A stretch of DNA of 61,990 nt. Origin: Clostridia bacterium (GTDB lineage Bacteria > Bacillota > Clostridia > Christensenellales > Aristaeellaceae). Numbering within the stretch: position 1 is the stretch's first letter; each line of letters begins with the position of its first letter. The position numbers and the translations under genes are program-made. Shown here in pieces: positions 41,969 to 50,314 of this stretch. Location of the stretch: positions 1 to 61,990 of the forward strand of contig JAGBFR010000008.1 in assembly GCA_017936375.1 (NCBI GenBank), written 5' to 3'. Below the pieces are notes generated by a model, which saw only the letters and a program-made list of their open reading frames with translations, had not been told where the DNA came from and ran no database searches.

Positions 41969-42988
41969 TCACTCAAGATCCTCCGCATGGACATAAACGG
42001 AGCCATGTCCATCCCCGACGATGCGCCACTTGCTGTTGTATTCGCCGATGACGCGCACCTCGGTTCCGCCCATGCGCTGCGTGACCGTGCCGCCACCGCC
42101 GTCGTAGGGCATGCGGCTGACCTTGACCCATTCCCCATCGCCCCGCAGACGCATGGGGATCGTCGAATCGACGACCTGCTCGATCGCCTCGCCGAAAGTC
42201 AGGAAATCCGTACTGATCCACAGCCCCGCGTCGCCCACATATACATGCGCCCAGCCATCCTGGATCTCGCGGATCGTGAGCAGCGTGCCACTGTAGAGGC
42301 TGCCCGCGCGCGATCTTGATGTGGACGGTCCCTCGCGCAGGTTCACGCGGTCGCCCGGGTTCTTCGGGCTGACGGCGGCGACGGGATACTTCTTTTCCAG
42401 CTGCACAGCCTCCTCCAGCGAGCGCGGGAGCTTGTCATAGTCAAGGTTGTTTGCATCGCGGAAGAAGGCGTAGTACACACGGCGGCTCTGCGTCTGCTCG
42501 CCTGCCGTCTGTGTCACATCCGCATAGCACTCGCCAAACGCCGCCGAGAAGCAGTCGCCGTCCTGCTCTGCACGCTCATAGCGCATGAGCACCCAGTCAG
42601 GATGGCTCTCCGGGTCGGGCAGCTCGGCGAAATCCCATCGCTCGCTCACGCCGTTCCTTTCAATGCGTACGCGGCAGTGCATCGCGTCCTGCGCCTCAAG
42701 GGACACCCAGCTTCCCTCTTCAATTTTCATGCCGCCGCTGAAGGACTCCCACTGCCCGTTTCCAATCGGATCGACCAGGAGGTAATGCCCGTTAAAGCCC
42801 AGTGTATCGACCAGAAGGAAGCGCGTGCCGGATGCCTCCACGCATCCGGCTGCAAAGCCGATGGTGCGGCCAAAGCCAAAGCTTTCGTGATTGCTCACAT
42901 CCATCTGCTCAAGCGGCACGCTGTCCGCCAGCGCAGGCACACACAAGAGCGCCAGCAGCGCAGCCAGCGCAAATCCCCTTCTGATCAT
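41969..42988 (-). CDS. Secreted SH3-domain protein
   Basis: 339 residues with a signal peptide (FALAALLALLCVPALA). Residues about 215-275 form a bacterial SH3 domain (DRVNLREGPSTSRSRAGSLYSGTLLTIREIQDGWAHVYVGDAGLWI) and a second, weaker one covers 285-338 (VIGEYNSKWRIVGDGHGSVYVHAEDL). The first 200 residues are beta-rich and unrecognised. SH3 domains of this kind bind cell-wall peptides. It is 32 bases downstream of another secreted SH3 gene, on the same strand, so they form a pair. No enzyme domain is visible. Confidence 0.8.
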   Translation of the reverse strand: MIRRGFALAALLALLCVPALADSVPLEQMDVSNHESFGFGRTIGFAAGCVEASGTRFLLVDTLGFNGHYLLVDPIGNGQWESFSGGMKIEEGSWVSLEAQDAMHCRVRIERNGVSERWDFAELPDPESHPDWVLMRYERAEQDGDCFSAAFGECYADVTQTAGEQTQSRRVYYAFFRDANNLDYDKLPRSLEEAVQLEKKYPVAAVSPKNPGDRVNLREGPSTSRSRAGSLYSGTLLTIREIQDGWAHVYVGDAGLWISTDFLTFGEAIEQVVDSTIPMRLRGDGEWVKVSRMPYDGGGGTVTQRMGGTEVRVIGEYNSKWRIVGDGHGSVYVHAEDLE

Positions 42989-43020
42989 GTTTCATCCTCC
43001 TGTTATTCGGAGGCCGCCTG

Positions 43021-43905
43021 TTACAGACCGTCCTCCATCACGTTGTCAGTTCGGATCAGCTCCGCGACGAACGCCTCGATCGCCCACTTGCTGCTGTCCT
43101 CCAGCGTCCCGGCGCCGATGTTGATGACCGCATAGCCCTGATGCACGGGCTGCCCGGCATACATGAGCGCCAGCTGCTCGGGGAAGGCGGTAAAGATCGC
43201 CTCATTCCATCCCTCGCCCTCGCCGTAGAGACCAAAGTACACGCGCAGGCGGTCGCCGTCGATCCACTCCGCGTGGCTCATGTTCGCGCAGCCGTATCCA
43301 AGCGGTCCACCCGGCTCATTCATGTAGAAATAGCCGTTCTCATGCGGCTGATACTGTGCCTCCAGCGTCTCCACCTCGCGGCCGAAGAGGCGCTTCACCT
43401 CGCGCTTGGCGAGCACGTCCGTCAGCCTGTATCCATACTCCGGCAGATCGCTGCCCATGAAGACGGAGCGCTTGTTGTACCACATATACCACAGCGCCAT
43501 CTCCACCAGCTCCTGATCGGATACATTCCCGCCGGTGAAGCCCGTCACCCCCGTGATGGCAATGCCGCTGAGGAAGGCGTTGATCTCCGCCCGCGCCGCG
43601 CGGCTCACCGCCGCCGCCGTGCCGGGCGCCGCCTCCTGCGCGCGCAGGTAGTTCTTCAGCGCATAGCCCGTCTGATTCTCATACGCGATGTGGAGGAATT
43701 TATTCTCCGCCTCGCCCAGATACACGACCTTCGCTCCCAGCGGGATGCGGTCCAGCTCCGCCGCCTTCGTATTCGGCTCCCCGCGCAGGGTGATATACTC
43801 CTCGCAGCGCACAACCTTCATCTCGTCGCCGATCATCTCCGCCCCGGCGATCAGGGGCATCAGGCACAGCGCCGCCAGCGCAATCAGCAGCATAAATCGC
43901 TTCAT
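43021..43905 (-). CDS. Secreted protein with N-terminal SH3 domain
   Basis: 294 residues: signal peptide (LIALAALCLMPLIAGA), an SH3-like domain at about residues 28-90 (EYITLRGEPNTKAAELDRIPLGAKVVYLGEAENKFLHIAYENQTGYALKNYL) and a 200-residue C-terminal part with no motif that I know (QELVEMALWYMWYNKRSV; YGCANMSHAEWIDGDRLRVYFGLYG). First gene of a two-gene unit with the secreted protein at 41969. A cell-wall location is likely from the SH3 domain; a role is not predictable. Confidence 0.78.
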   Translation of the reverse strand: MKRFMLLIALAALCLMPLIAGAEMIGDEMKVVRCEEYITLRGEPNTKAAELDRIPLGAKVVYLGEAENKFLHIAYENQTGYALKNYLRAQEAAPGTAAAVSRAARAEINAFLSGIAITGVTGFTGGNVSDQELVEMALWYMWYNKRSVFMGSDLPEYGYRLTDVLAKREVKRLFGREVETLEAQYQPHENGYFYMNEPGGPLGYGCANMSHAEWIDGDRLRVYFGLYGEGEGWNEAIFTAFPEQLALMYAGQPVHQGYAVINIGAGTLEDSSKWAIEAFVAELIRTDNVMEDGL

Positions 43906-44092
43906 CGCAGCATCCTCCGTATAACCGTCTCAGCGGGAGCCCATCTCTGCGCTCCTGCTTCATTGGAAATCCTTTCCATCAGTATAGCGGATTCGCCGCC
44001 CGGCGTAAAGCCCCGATCAGCCTCTCTGTATACATGACGATACCGCAGCCCGGGAATTTCACGCGGACGGGGTTTTCCATTCATTTCGCCCT

Positions 44093-44121
44093 TTGACAAA
44101 GCGCATCCCCTGTGCTATGAT
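44093..44121 (+). promoter_or_regulatory. Promoter of the cobalamin-riboswitch operon
   Basis: TTGACA 44093-44098, 17 bases, TATGAT 44116-44121, directly before the riboswitch. Confidence 0.7.
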
Positions 44122-44135
44122 AGCCGCAAGTACAT

Positions 44136-44320
44136 AGAGCGTCCGCGGTGTCCGGGGTGGCTGTCCATGCCCGGGTGAAAAGGGAAGCAGGTGCAAGTCC
44201 TGCACGAACTCGTCGCTGTAAGGCAGGAGTTCTGCGCCACCATGTCACTGGGCAATCGCCCGGGAAGACGGCGCAGAGCGGCGATCGCCAAGTCAGAAGA
44301 CCTGCCGGGGATGAATGTTG
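44136..44320 (+). ncRNA. Cobalamin riboswitch
   Basis: Conserved elements appear in order: GGTGAAAAGGGAA, GCAGGTGCAAGTCCTGCACG, CGCTGTAA, GTCACTGGG, CCCGGGAAG and the B12 box-like AAGTCAGAAGACCTGCC at 44291-44307. The terminator at 44376-44409 provides the off state when corrinoid is plentiful. Confidence 0.93.
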
Positions 44321-44375
44321 TGGGGCCACGAGTCATTGGCTGAAACATGCACGTCCGCTGCGAACGGCTTATTTC

Positions 44376-44409
44376 CGGACCCATGCTTTTTTGCGTGGGT
44401 CCGTTTTTT
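44376..44409 (+). terminator. Riboswitch-controlled terminator
   Basis: GGACCCATGC and GCGTGGGTCC form a stem with a 6-T loop, followed by GTTTTTTG, between the riboswitch and the first gene. Confidence 0.8.
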
Positions 44410-44504
44410 GGAATGACCGCCTTTCGGGCGCATGAGCGCATGCCGCATCTCTCTGTTGCTGCCGCCATGCACCCATCGACCAACGAAAGAAAGGACGTAT
44501 CCCC

Positions 44505-44906
44505 ATGAACAAGAAGACCCTCAAAACGATCCTCGGCGCAGCGCTCATCGCGCTCCTCGCCCTCGCCATGACCTTTGTCTACCTGACCTTCGGCGAGAAG
44601 GCCGTCGAGGGCAGCAAGAGCATCACGATCGAGGTCGTCGACTCCGCTGCCAAGTCCACCGTCTACAGCCTGAAGACCGACGCGCAGTACCTCCTGCAGG
44701 CCATGGAGGAGGCCGAGGGCCTCACCTTCTCCGGCACGGAGGGGCAGTTCGGCCTGATGATCGACACCGTTAACGGTGAAAAGGCCGATTACAGCGTCGA
44801 CGCCTCCTACTGGAGCTTCAATGTGAACGGCGAATACTGCAACTACGGCGCAAGCGAACAGCCCGTGGAGGACGGCGACGCATTCTCCATCGTCTACACC
44901 AAATGA
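44505..44906 (+). CDS. Membrane-anchored DUF4430 (transcobalamin C-like) protein
   Basis: 133 residues: an N-terminal membrane anchor (ILGAALIALLALAMTFVYLTF) and an external beta-grasp-like domain (residues 38-133) with VDSAAKSTVYSLKTDAQYLLQAMEEAEGLTFSG, YWSFNVNGEYCNYGASEQPVEDGDAFSIVYT. The W-x-F/Y-x-V-N-G-E...G-x-x-x-x-x-V-x-D-G-D motif marks DUF4430, related to the C-terminal corrinoid-contact domain of human transcobalamin and intrinsic factor. Behind a cobalamin riboswitch, with an ECF S component overlapping by four bases, it most likely captures corrinoid outside the cell. That function is inference. Confidence 0.88.
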   Translation: MNKKTLKTILGAALIALLALAMTFVYLTFGEKAVEGSKSITIEVVDSAAKSTVYSLKTDAQYLLQAMEEAEGLTFSGTEGQFGLMIDTVNGEKADYSVDASYWSFNVNGEYCNYGASEQPVEDGDAFSIVYTK

Positions 44907-45433
44907 GCCGTCGCTCTCCCGCGCGGGATGTAGCGACCGTCGGGCTGATGGTCGCGGTCATCGAGGTATGCAAGCTCTTCATGCAGGGGCTGCCCAATAT
45001 CGAGATGACCAGCTTCCTCATCATCCTCTTCACGCTGCATTTCGGCCCGCTGGTCATCTACGCCGTACCCGTGTTCATCCTCATCGAGGGCATGATCTAC
45101 GGCGTCAATCTCTGGTGGATCATGTATCTCTACGCATGGCCGCTGCTGGCGCTTACAACGCATCTGCTGCGCCGCAATGACTCCGCTTTCTTCTGGGCGG
45201 TGTTCTCCGGCTGCTTCGGCCTGCTCTTTGGCCTGCTGTGCGCGATTCCGTATTTCTTCATCGGCCTTGCCGGCGGCGGGGTTTCGCAGGGGCTGACGCA
45301 GATGTTTGCCTGGTGGGTCGCCGGCATCCCGTATGACCTGCTCCACGGCGCAGGCAATTTCGCGCTGATGCTCGCGCTCTATCGCCCGATCTCCTCGCTG
45401 CTGCGGCGCATTCCGCAGATCACAGCACGCTGA
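44903..45433 (+). CDS. ECF transporter S component, probably corrinoid-specific
   Basis: 176 residues with six membrane segments (VATVGLMVAVIEVCKLFMQGLP, FLIILFTLHFGPLVIYAVPVFILIEGMIYG, ...). The layout with short N-terminus and G-x-x-N-W-W region fits an S component of energy-coupling factor transporters, which binds a vitamin and docks on a shared EcfA/A'/T module (not in the window). Its ATG overlaps the stop of the DUF4430 gene, so both are translated together. The cobalamin riboswitch upstream argues for B12 or a precursor. It is not a close match to BtuC-type permeases. Confidence 0.85.
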   Translation: MSRRSPARDVATVGLMVAVIEVCKLFMQGLPNIEMTSFLIILFTLHFGPLVIYAVPVFILIEGMIYGVNLWWIMYLYAWPLLALTTHLLRRNDSAFFWAVFSGCFGLLFGLLCAIPYFFIGLAGGGVSQGLTQMFAWWVAGIPYDLLHGAGNFALMLALYRPISSLLRRIPQITAR

Positions 45434-45445
45434 GGAGGGATACGC

Positions 45446-45688
45446 ATGCGCGAATCATCTCATGCCTTTTTTACCAATACCGCCTGCCGGTACTACCCCT
45501 GCCATGAGGGAATTGAAGAGATCAACTGCCTCTTCTGCTTCTGTCCGCTCTATCGCCTGCCCCACTGTCCCGGCAGCCCGGTGGAGCTTGAATCGGACGG
45601 ACGCGTCATCCGCGACTGCTCCCTGTGCACCTATCCCCATCAGGCAGAGAACTATGAAGCCATCATGGCATGCCTTGCCGCACGGTGA
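45446..45688 (+). CDS. Cysteine-rich small domain protein
   Basis: 80 residues with nine cysteines: C14, C19, C28, C31, C33, C41, C58, C61 and C76 (YYPCHEG, NCLFCFCPLY, LPHCPG, DCSLCTYPH). The pattern resembles the family called cysteine-rich small domain (PF04071-like), probably metal-binding and often beside cobalamin genes. GAGGAGGGA precedes the ATG; it is 12 bases after the S component and the last gene of the riboswitch unit. A role in corrinoid remodelling or metal supply is only a guess. Confidence 0.82.
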   Translation: MRESSHAFFTNTACRYYPCHEGIEEINCLFCFCPLYRLPHCPGSPVELESDGRVIRDCSLCTYPHQAENYEAIMACLAAR

Positions 45689-45697
45689 TCGCCTGCC

Positions 45698-45726
45698 AAA
45701 GCCCGCACGCCCTGTGCGGGCTTTTT
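45698..45726 (+). terminator. Intrinsic terminator
   Basis: AAAGCCCGCAC and GTGCGGGCTTTTT with a 5-base loop; ends the corrinoid unit. Confidence 0.8.
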
Positions 45727-45735
45727 CTGTGCGGC

Positions 45736-45764
45736 TTGCCATTTTCCCCGTCAGCCGCTATAAT
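45736..45764 (+). promoter_or_regulatory. Promoter of rarA
   Basis: TTGCCA 45736-45741, 17 bases, TATAAT 45759-45764. Confidence 0.65.
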
Positions 45765-45801
45765 GAAGCGGTATATCATCACCACGCTTGGAGGTTGTCC
45801 C

Positions 45802-47112
45802 ATGCAGGATCTGTTTTCCCATCAGGAGGCGGCGCTCAGCCCGCTCGCCGACCGCATGCGCCCGCGCACGCTCGATGAATTCATCGGGCAGACGCACATC
45901 GTCGGCCCCGGCCGCCTGCTGCGCCGCGCCATCGAGGCGGACAGGATGACCTCCTCCATCTTCTATGGCCCGCCGGGCTGCGGCAAGACGACCCTCGCCT
46001 CCATCATCGCCGGGACGACCAACTCCGCCTTCGTCCAACTCAACGCCGTCACCAGCGGCGTCGCCGACGTGCGCAAGGTCATCAAGGAGGCGCAGGACCG
46101 GCGTTCCCTCTACGGGCAGGCGACTTATCTGCTGCTGGACGAGTGCCACCGCTGGAACAAGGCGCAGAGCGATTCCATCCTCCCCGCCATCGAGCGCGGC
46201 GTGGTCCGCTTCATCGGCTCCACGACGGAGAATCCGCTCATCTCCATGACCCCGGCCATCGTCAGCCGGTGCCGCATCTTTGAATTCCGCCCGCTGGAGG
46301 AGGCCGATGTTCTCACAGCGCTCTCCCGCGCGCTCTCCGACACGGAGCGCGGCTTCGGCGGGAAGGCCATCGCTCTTGATCCCGATGCGGCGCACCACAT
46401 CGCCCGCATTGCCAACGGCGACGTCCGCTCCGCCCTCGGCGCGCTGGAGCTCGCCGTACTGACCACTGAGCCCGACAAGGACGGCGTCATCCATATCACC
46501 CTCCCCGTCGCGGAGGAGTCCATTCAGAAGCCGGTCATCCGCTGCGACGAGTCGCTTTATTACGACATGCTCTCCGCCTTCTGCAAGAGCCTGCGCGGCA
46601 GCGATTCCGACGCGGCGCTGGCGTGGTTCGCCCGGCTGCTCTATGCCGGCGTCGATCCGCGGCTCATCGCCCGGCGCATCATCGCCCATGCCAGCGAAGA
46701 CGTGGGCCTCGCCAACCCGACCGCCATGCTGCAGGCCGTCGCCGCCTCGCAGGCGCTTGAGTCCGTTGGCCTGCCGGAGGCGCGCCTCCCGCTTGCGCAG
46801 GCGATCATCGCCGTGTGCGAGAGCCCCAAGTCCAACTCCGTCTCCGCCGCGCTGGACGCCTGCGTCGCCGATGCGGAGCACGGCGGCTTTGGCGCAGTGC
46901 CGGTGCACCTGCGCGATACGCACTACAAGGGGCACGAGCGCCTCGGCTCCGGCAAGGCGTATAAGTATCCCCACGACTACCCGGGGCACTGGGTCGCGCA
47001 GGACTACATGCCGCCGGAGCTTGCGGGCCATCGCTACTACATCCCCTCCGATCAGGGGCAGGAGCTCAAGCTGCGCGAGCGGCGCAGGCTGCGCGGGCTG
47101 AGCGACGAATGA
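45802..47112 (+). CDS. rarA: Replication-associated recombination protein A (AAA+ ATPase)
   Basis: 436 residues. It begins RMRPRTLDEFIGQTHIVGPGRLLRRAIE, typical of RarA/MgsA. Walker A GPPGCGKTT (56-64), Walker B LLLDECHRW (about 105-113), sensor 1 GSTTENP, Arg-finger region VSRCRIFEF, and the C-terminal tetramerisation part (DVGLANPTAMLQAV, LPLAQAIIAVCESPKSNSV) ending HYYIPSDQGQE. It acts at stalled replication forks. ATG 45802 has GGAGG; longer in-frame starts overlap the promoter. Single-gene unit. Confidence 0.96.
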   Translation: MQDLFSHQEAALSPLADRMRPRTLDEFIGQTHIVGPGRLLRRAIEADRMTSSIFYGPPGCGKTTLASIIAGTTNSAFVQLNAVTSGVADVRKVIKEAQDRRSLYGQATYLLLDECHRWNKAQSDSILPAIERGVVRFIGSTTENPLISMTPAIVSRCRIFEFRPLEEADVLTALSRALSDTERGFGGKAIALDPDAAHHIARIANGDVRSALGALELAVLTTEPDKDGVIHITLPVAEESIQKPVIRCDESLYYDMLSAFCKSLRGSDSDAALAWFARLLYAGVDPRLIARRIIAHASEDVGLANPTAMLQAVAASQALESVGLPEARLPLAQAIIAVCESPKSNSVSAALDACVADAEHGGFGAVPVHLRDTHYKGHERLGSGKAYKYPHDYPGHWVAQDYMPPELAGHRYYIPSDQGQELKLRERRRLRGLSDE

Positions 47113-47167
47113 TTGCCAGCATGATCGATAAATACAGAATGCCTTTTTCCATCCCAGGGAAAGGGAT

Positions 47168-48385
47168 ATGGAAAAGATATCAAGGAGCAACTCCCCAATG
47201 ATGACCGCTTTGCTGATCGTGATCTTTCTGATTTTTATTGGCGTCGGCCTTCCGGATTCCGTGCTGGGCACGGCATGGCCGGCAATGCGGCTTGATCTTG
47301 GCCTTCCCATTTCCTTTGCGGGGTATATCACCTCTGCCGTCAGTGCCTGCACCGTTGTATCCAGTCTGTTCAGTTCAAAGCTGATCAATCGCTTTGGAAC
47401 CGGTTTGGTGTCCGCCATCAGTACAGGTATGACGGCGCTCGCATTATTGGGCTACGCCGTCAATCAACACGCCCTATTCCTGTTTCTGTTGGCCATCCCG
47501 CTGGGGCTTGGCGCGGGCACCATCGACACCGCACTGAATAATTTTGTCGCCACCCATTACAGTGCCTCGCGGATGAACTTCCTGCACTGCTTTTATGGCC
47601 TTGGCATCGCCATGAGTCCCTATATCATGTCGCTTGCTCTGGAAAACAGCGGCAACTGGCGCAAGGGCTATTTAATTGTTGCCCTCATCCAGCTGGCTCT
47701 GACGGCCATCGCATTCCTTTCCCTTCCGCTGTGGAAATATGCGCGCAGGAAAGATTTGGAAGAACAGGCCGAAGAATGTCGTTCCCTGTCCCTCATAGAA
47801 CTGCTGAAGCTGCCAGCAGCACGCGCAAGCTGTCTGGCATTTTTCACCTCATGCGGGCTGGAGCTGTGCGCAGGCTCCTGGGCCAGCAGCTATTTTGTCA
47901 GTGCTCAGGGACTGACTGCTGATGCTGCCGCCCGTTCCGCCATGATGTTCTATGTTGGCCTGACGCTCGGGCGCTTCCTGTCCGGCCTGCTCGCCCCTCA
48001 TCTGGGACGGCGCAGGCTGCTGCGCATTTGTTTGCTGATCCTGCTGATCGCAGTTCTGCTGTTCATACTGCCTCTGACAGCGGGCTTCTGCGCCGGGGTT
48101 CTTCTATTGATTGGTCTGGGGATCGGTCCAGTCTTCCCGAATCTGACTCACCTTACGCCAGACCTTTTCGGAAAGGATATATCACAGTCTGTCATGGGTG
48201 CACAGCAAGCGTCCTCCTATGTCGGCGTTATGACCATGCCGTGGCTGTTCGGCTTGCTTGCGCAGCGTTTTTCCGCAGCTCTGCTTCCTGCTTATTTATT
48301 GGCACTATTGATGCTGTATGCCGCATCGCTCCTGCTGCTCTTCCGCAAAGCAAATCACACAAATAAACCCATGTCGATCATCTGA
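47168..48385 (+). CDS. MFS transporter
   Basis: 405 residues with twelve membrane segments. The first half (LIFIGVGLPDSVLGTAWPAM, FAGYITSAVSACTVVSSLFSSKLINRFG) and the G-x-x-x-D/R-x-x-x-R-R element between helices 8 and 9 (LLAPHLGRRRLLRI) are MFS features; the GLPDSVLGTAWP start is the one found in FucP/sugar or unknown-substrate exporters of Clostridia. Base composition is less GC-rich than neighbouring genes, so it may be acquired. GGGAAAGGG lies before the ATG. It follows rarA by 55 bases with no terminator between. Confidence 0.85.
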   Translation: MEKISRSNSPMMTALLIVIFLIFIGVGLPDSVLGTAWPAMRLDLGLPISFAGYITSAVSACTVVSSLFSSKLINRFGTGLVSAISTGMTALALLGYAVNQHALFLFLLAIPLGLGAGTIDTALNNFVATHYSASRMNFLHCFYGLGIAMSPYIMSLALENSGNWRKGYLIVALIQLALTAIAFLSLPLWKYARRKDLEEQAEECRSLSLIELLKLPAARASCLAFFTSCGLELCAGSWASSYFVSAQGLTADAAARSAMMFYVGLTLGRFLSGLLAPHLGRRRLLRICLLILLIAVLLFILPLTAGFCAGVLLLIGLGIGPVFPNLTHLTPDLFGKDISQSVMGAQQASSYVGVMTMPWLFGLLAQRFSAALLPAYLLALLMLYAASLLLLFRKANHTNKPMSII

Positions 48386-48501
48386 TTGTTTTCTGAATTT
48401 GAACAAATCCATATCGGATATATCAGTCCATCTGTGATGTGTTACTTTCCCGCGTTTCGGGCTATGATAAATGTGATCATACCGCAACGGAGGGGACACG
48501 C

Positions 48502-48873
48502 ATGCTCGTCTCGCACAAGACCATTGGACGCAATATCCGCAGCGCGCGGCAGGAAGCCGGCCTCACGCAGGAGCAGACCGCAGAGCGCCTGCGTCTCTCT
48601 CAGCTGCACTTTGGCCGTCTGGAGCGCGGCGAGCGCCCGGCCTCCCTTGAGCAGCTGGCGCATATCGCGTCCGTCCTCGGCGTGACGACCGCCTCCCTGC
48701 TCAACGGCTCGGTGATGGACGAATGCTTTGACGCCGTGCCCGGCGACAATGCGCAGTCCCTCGCGCAGAGCATCGCCGCGCTGGCCAACGGCTGCTCGCC
48801 CAAAGCGCGCGCGCTGATGCTCACGCTCTGTCAGGCCGTCGCCGAGAGCGACAAGGAGAGCGACGCGCGGTAA
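48502..48873 (+). CDS. XRE family transcriptional regulator
   Basis: 123 residues: HTH at about residues 10-66 (IRSARQEAGLTQEQTAERLRLSQLHFGRLERGERPASLEQLAHIASVLGVTTASLL), then a 55-residue tail. ATG 48502 follows GGAGGGG. A paralogue at 61385 shares NIRSARxxAGLTQxQ and HxGRLERG. The target is unknown; no other gene shares its transcript, because a terminator follows. Confidence 0.85.
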   Translation: MLVSHKTIGRNIRSARQEAGLTQEQTAERLRLSQLHFGRLERGERPASLEQLAHIASVLGVTTASLLNGSVMDECFDAVPGDNAQSLAQSIAALANGCSPKARALMLTLCQAVAESDKESDAR

Positions 48874-48890
48874 ACTCCATAAAATACACA

Positions 48891-48923
48891 CAGGGCTGCG
48901 AAGCAGATCACAGCCCTGTTTTA
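48891..48923 (+). terminator. Intrinsic terminator
   Basis: CAGGGCTG and CAGCCCTG with a 12-base loop, followed by TTTTATTG. Confidence 0.7.
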
Positions 48924-49006
48924 TTGCGTTTATTGAGCCATAGCGCCTGCGCGCAAAAGCGGCAAATCAGGCAGACTTTGGCGGCCATGAAGGCGGGCAC
49001 GGTCTC

Positions 49007-49912
49007 TTACCAGCCGAGCCTCCTGTAATAGTCGAGGAAATTGTCGCCCGCGATGCGCGCTATGGCCTCCTCGCTGTAGCCGCGCCTGCGCAGCCCGTCG
49101 ATCACCAGCGGAACGCCGGCGGGGCTGGAGCAGTCGTCCGGCCAGACCTCGATGCCGTCAAAGTCGCTGCCGAAGCCGACGTGGCGATCCGCGCCGAGCT
49201 GGCACATGTAGTCGATATGCGTCACGATGTCCTCCGCGACGGCCTTTCCCGTATCGCCGAGGAACCACGGGTAGAAATTCACGCCGATCCAGCCGCCGCG
49301 CTGCACCATCGCGCGGATCTGGTCATCGGTCAGATTGCGGAAATGATTGCGAAGCGCCTTCGCGCAGGAATGAGAGGCCAGCGGCGGCTGGCTGTGGTGA
49401 TCCACGATGTCCCAGAAGCCCGCCTCGTTGAGGTGGCTGGTGTCCACGGCAATCTTATGCTCCGCCATGCGGCGCAGCAGCTCCCAGCCGCGGGGCTTGA
49501 TGCCCTCCTTGCTGCCGTGCTTGGCAGGATGGCCCATCTCGTTTTCGTTGTTCCATGTCACGCCGGACATGCGCACGCCGTAGCCGTAGAATTCATCCAC
49601 GCGCTCCACCTTGCCCTCGAAGATCTCGCCGCCCTCGACGGACAGGAGGATCTTGACCTTGCCCTCCTCAGCGTCAAGCGGCGAGTTTGCCTTCTCCCAG
49701 CCTTCCTCACGGGAGAGGCGGCAAAGCTCGTTGTACTGCGCGATCGCCCGCTCGTACGGGTGGTCGCTCATTCCCTTGCTGCCGGCGAAGAGCGCGCAGG
49801 TCTGCAGGCTCACACCGCCCTGCACCATGTGCTCCATCGTCACACAGGGCGTCTCGTCCTTATGAAAGACACGCATATTCAGCGTATCACAATGCGTATC
49901 GCAGATAATCAT
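49007..49912 (-). CDS. Membrane dipeptidase (peptidase M19, renal dipeptidase family)
   Basis: 301 residues. ICDTHCDTLN near the start (His-x-Asp metal ligands; here DTHCDT), LSVEGGEIFEG (Glu), AVDTSHLNEAGFWDIVDHH (His), SHSCAKAL (His) and GFGSDFDGI (Asp) are the M19 metal and substrate residues in order. It cleaves dipeptides, possibly D-containing wall dipeptides. ATG 49912 is chosen as AAGGAGGGA precedes it; a start 13 codons earlier lacks a site. Single gene with its own promoter. Confidence 0.93.
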   Translation of the reverse strand: MIICDTHCDTLNMRVFHKDETPCVTMEHMVQGGVSLQTCALFAGSKGMSDHPYERAIAQYNELCRLSREEGWEKANSPLDAEEGKVKILLSVEGGEIFEGKVERVDEFYGYGVRMSGVTWNNENEMGHPAKHGSKEGIKPRGWELLRRMAEHKIAVDTSHLNEAGFWDIVDHHSQPPLASHSCAKALRNHFRNLTDDQIRAMVQRGGWIGVNFYPWFLGDTGKAVAEDIVTHIDYMCQLGADRHVGFGSDFDGIEVWPDDCSSPAGVPLVIDGLRRRGYSEEAIARIAGDNFLDYYRRLGW

Positions 49913-49939
49913 CGGGAAATCCCTCCTTCGGATTCTCCA

Positions 49940-49968
49940 AGTATAGCGCAAACAGAGATTGAAAGCAA
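49940..49968 (-). promoter_or_regulatory. Promoter of the dipeptidase gene
   Basis: Minus strand TTGCTT (49968-49963), 17 bases, TATACT (49945-49940). Confidence 0.55.
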
Positions 49969-50044
49969 TTCCAGAAAACGCCTCTTGCAGAAATGATAAA
50001 ATTCAGATAAAATATAGATAGATTATCGAAAGGAGGATTCTGCT

Positions 50045-50314
50045 TTGATCAATATCCGTCCGGTATCCGATCTTCGCAACAGATTCCCGGAGATCGAAAG
50101 CCTTGTCCATCAGGGAAATCCCGTCTACCTCACCAAGAACGGATACGGCTCCATGGTCGTTCTGAGCCTTGAGCAGTACGCAGCGCTGACGGAAGATGTC
50201 GAGCTCAAGCTGGACGAAGCCGACCGCGCCGCCGCTGCCTCCGACGTCCGTCATACCGAAGAAGAAGTCTTTGGCAAAGTGAGGGCCAGGATCCATGGAA
50301 AGCAAACGCTATAA
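50045..50314 (+). CDS. Type II antitoxin, Phd/YefM family
   Basis: 89 residues. The N-terminal INIRPVSDLRNRFPEIESLVHQGNPVYLTKNGYGSMVVLSLEQYAAL is the Phd/YefM DNA-binding fold; the C-terminal tail (EVFGKVRARIHG) is where such antitoxins hold their toxin. Translation starts with TTG 50045 behind AAAGGAGG. It overlaps the toxin gene by 20 bases, so both are coupled. It should bind its own promoter and be released when it is degraded. Confidence 0.88.
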   Translation: MINIRPVSDLRNRFPEIESLVHQGNPVYLTKNGYGSMVVLSLEQYAALTEDVELKLDEADRAAAASDVRHTEEEVFGKVRARIHGKQTL

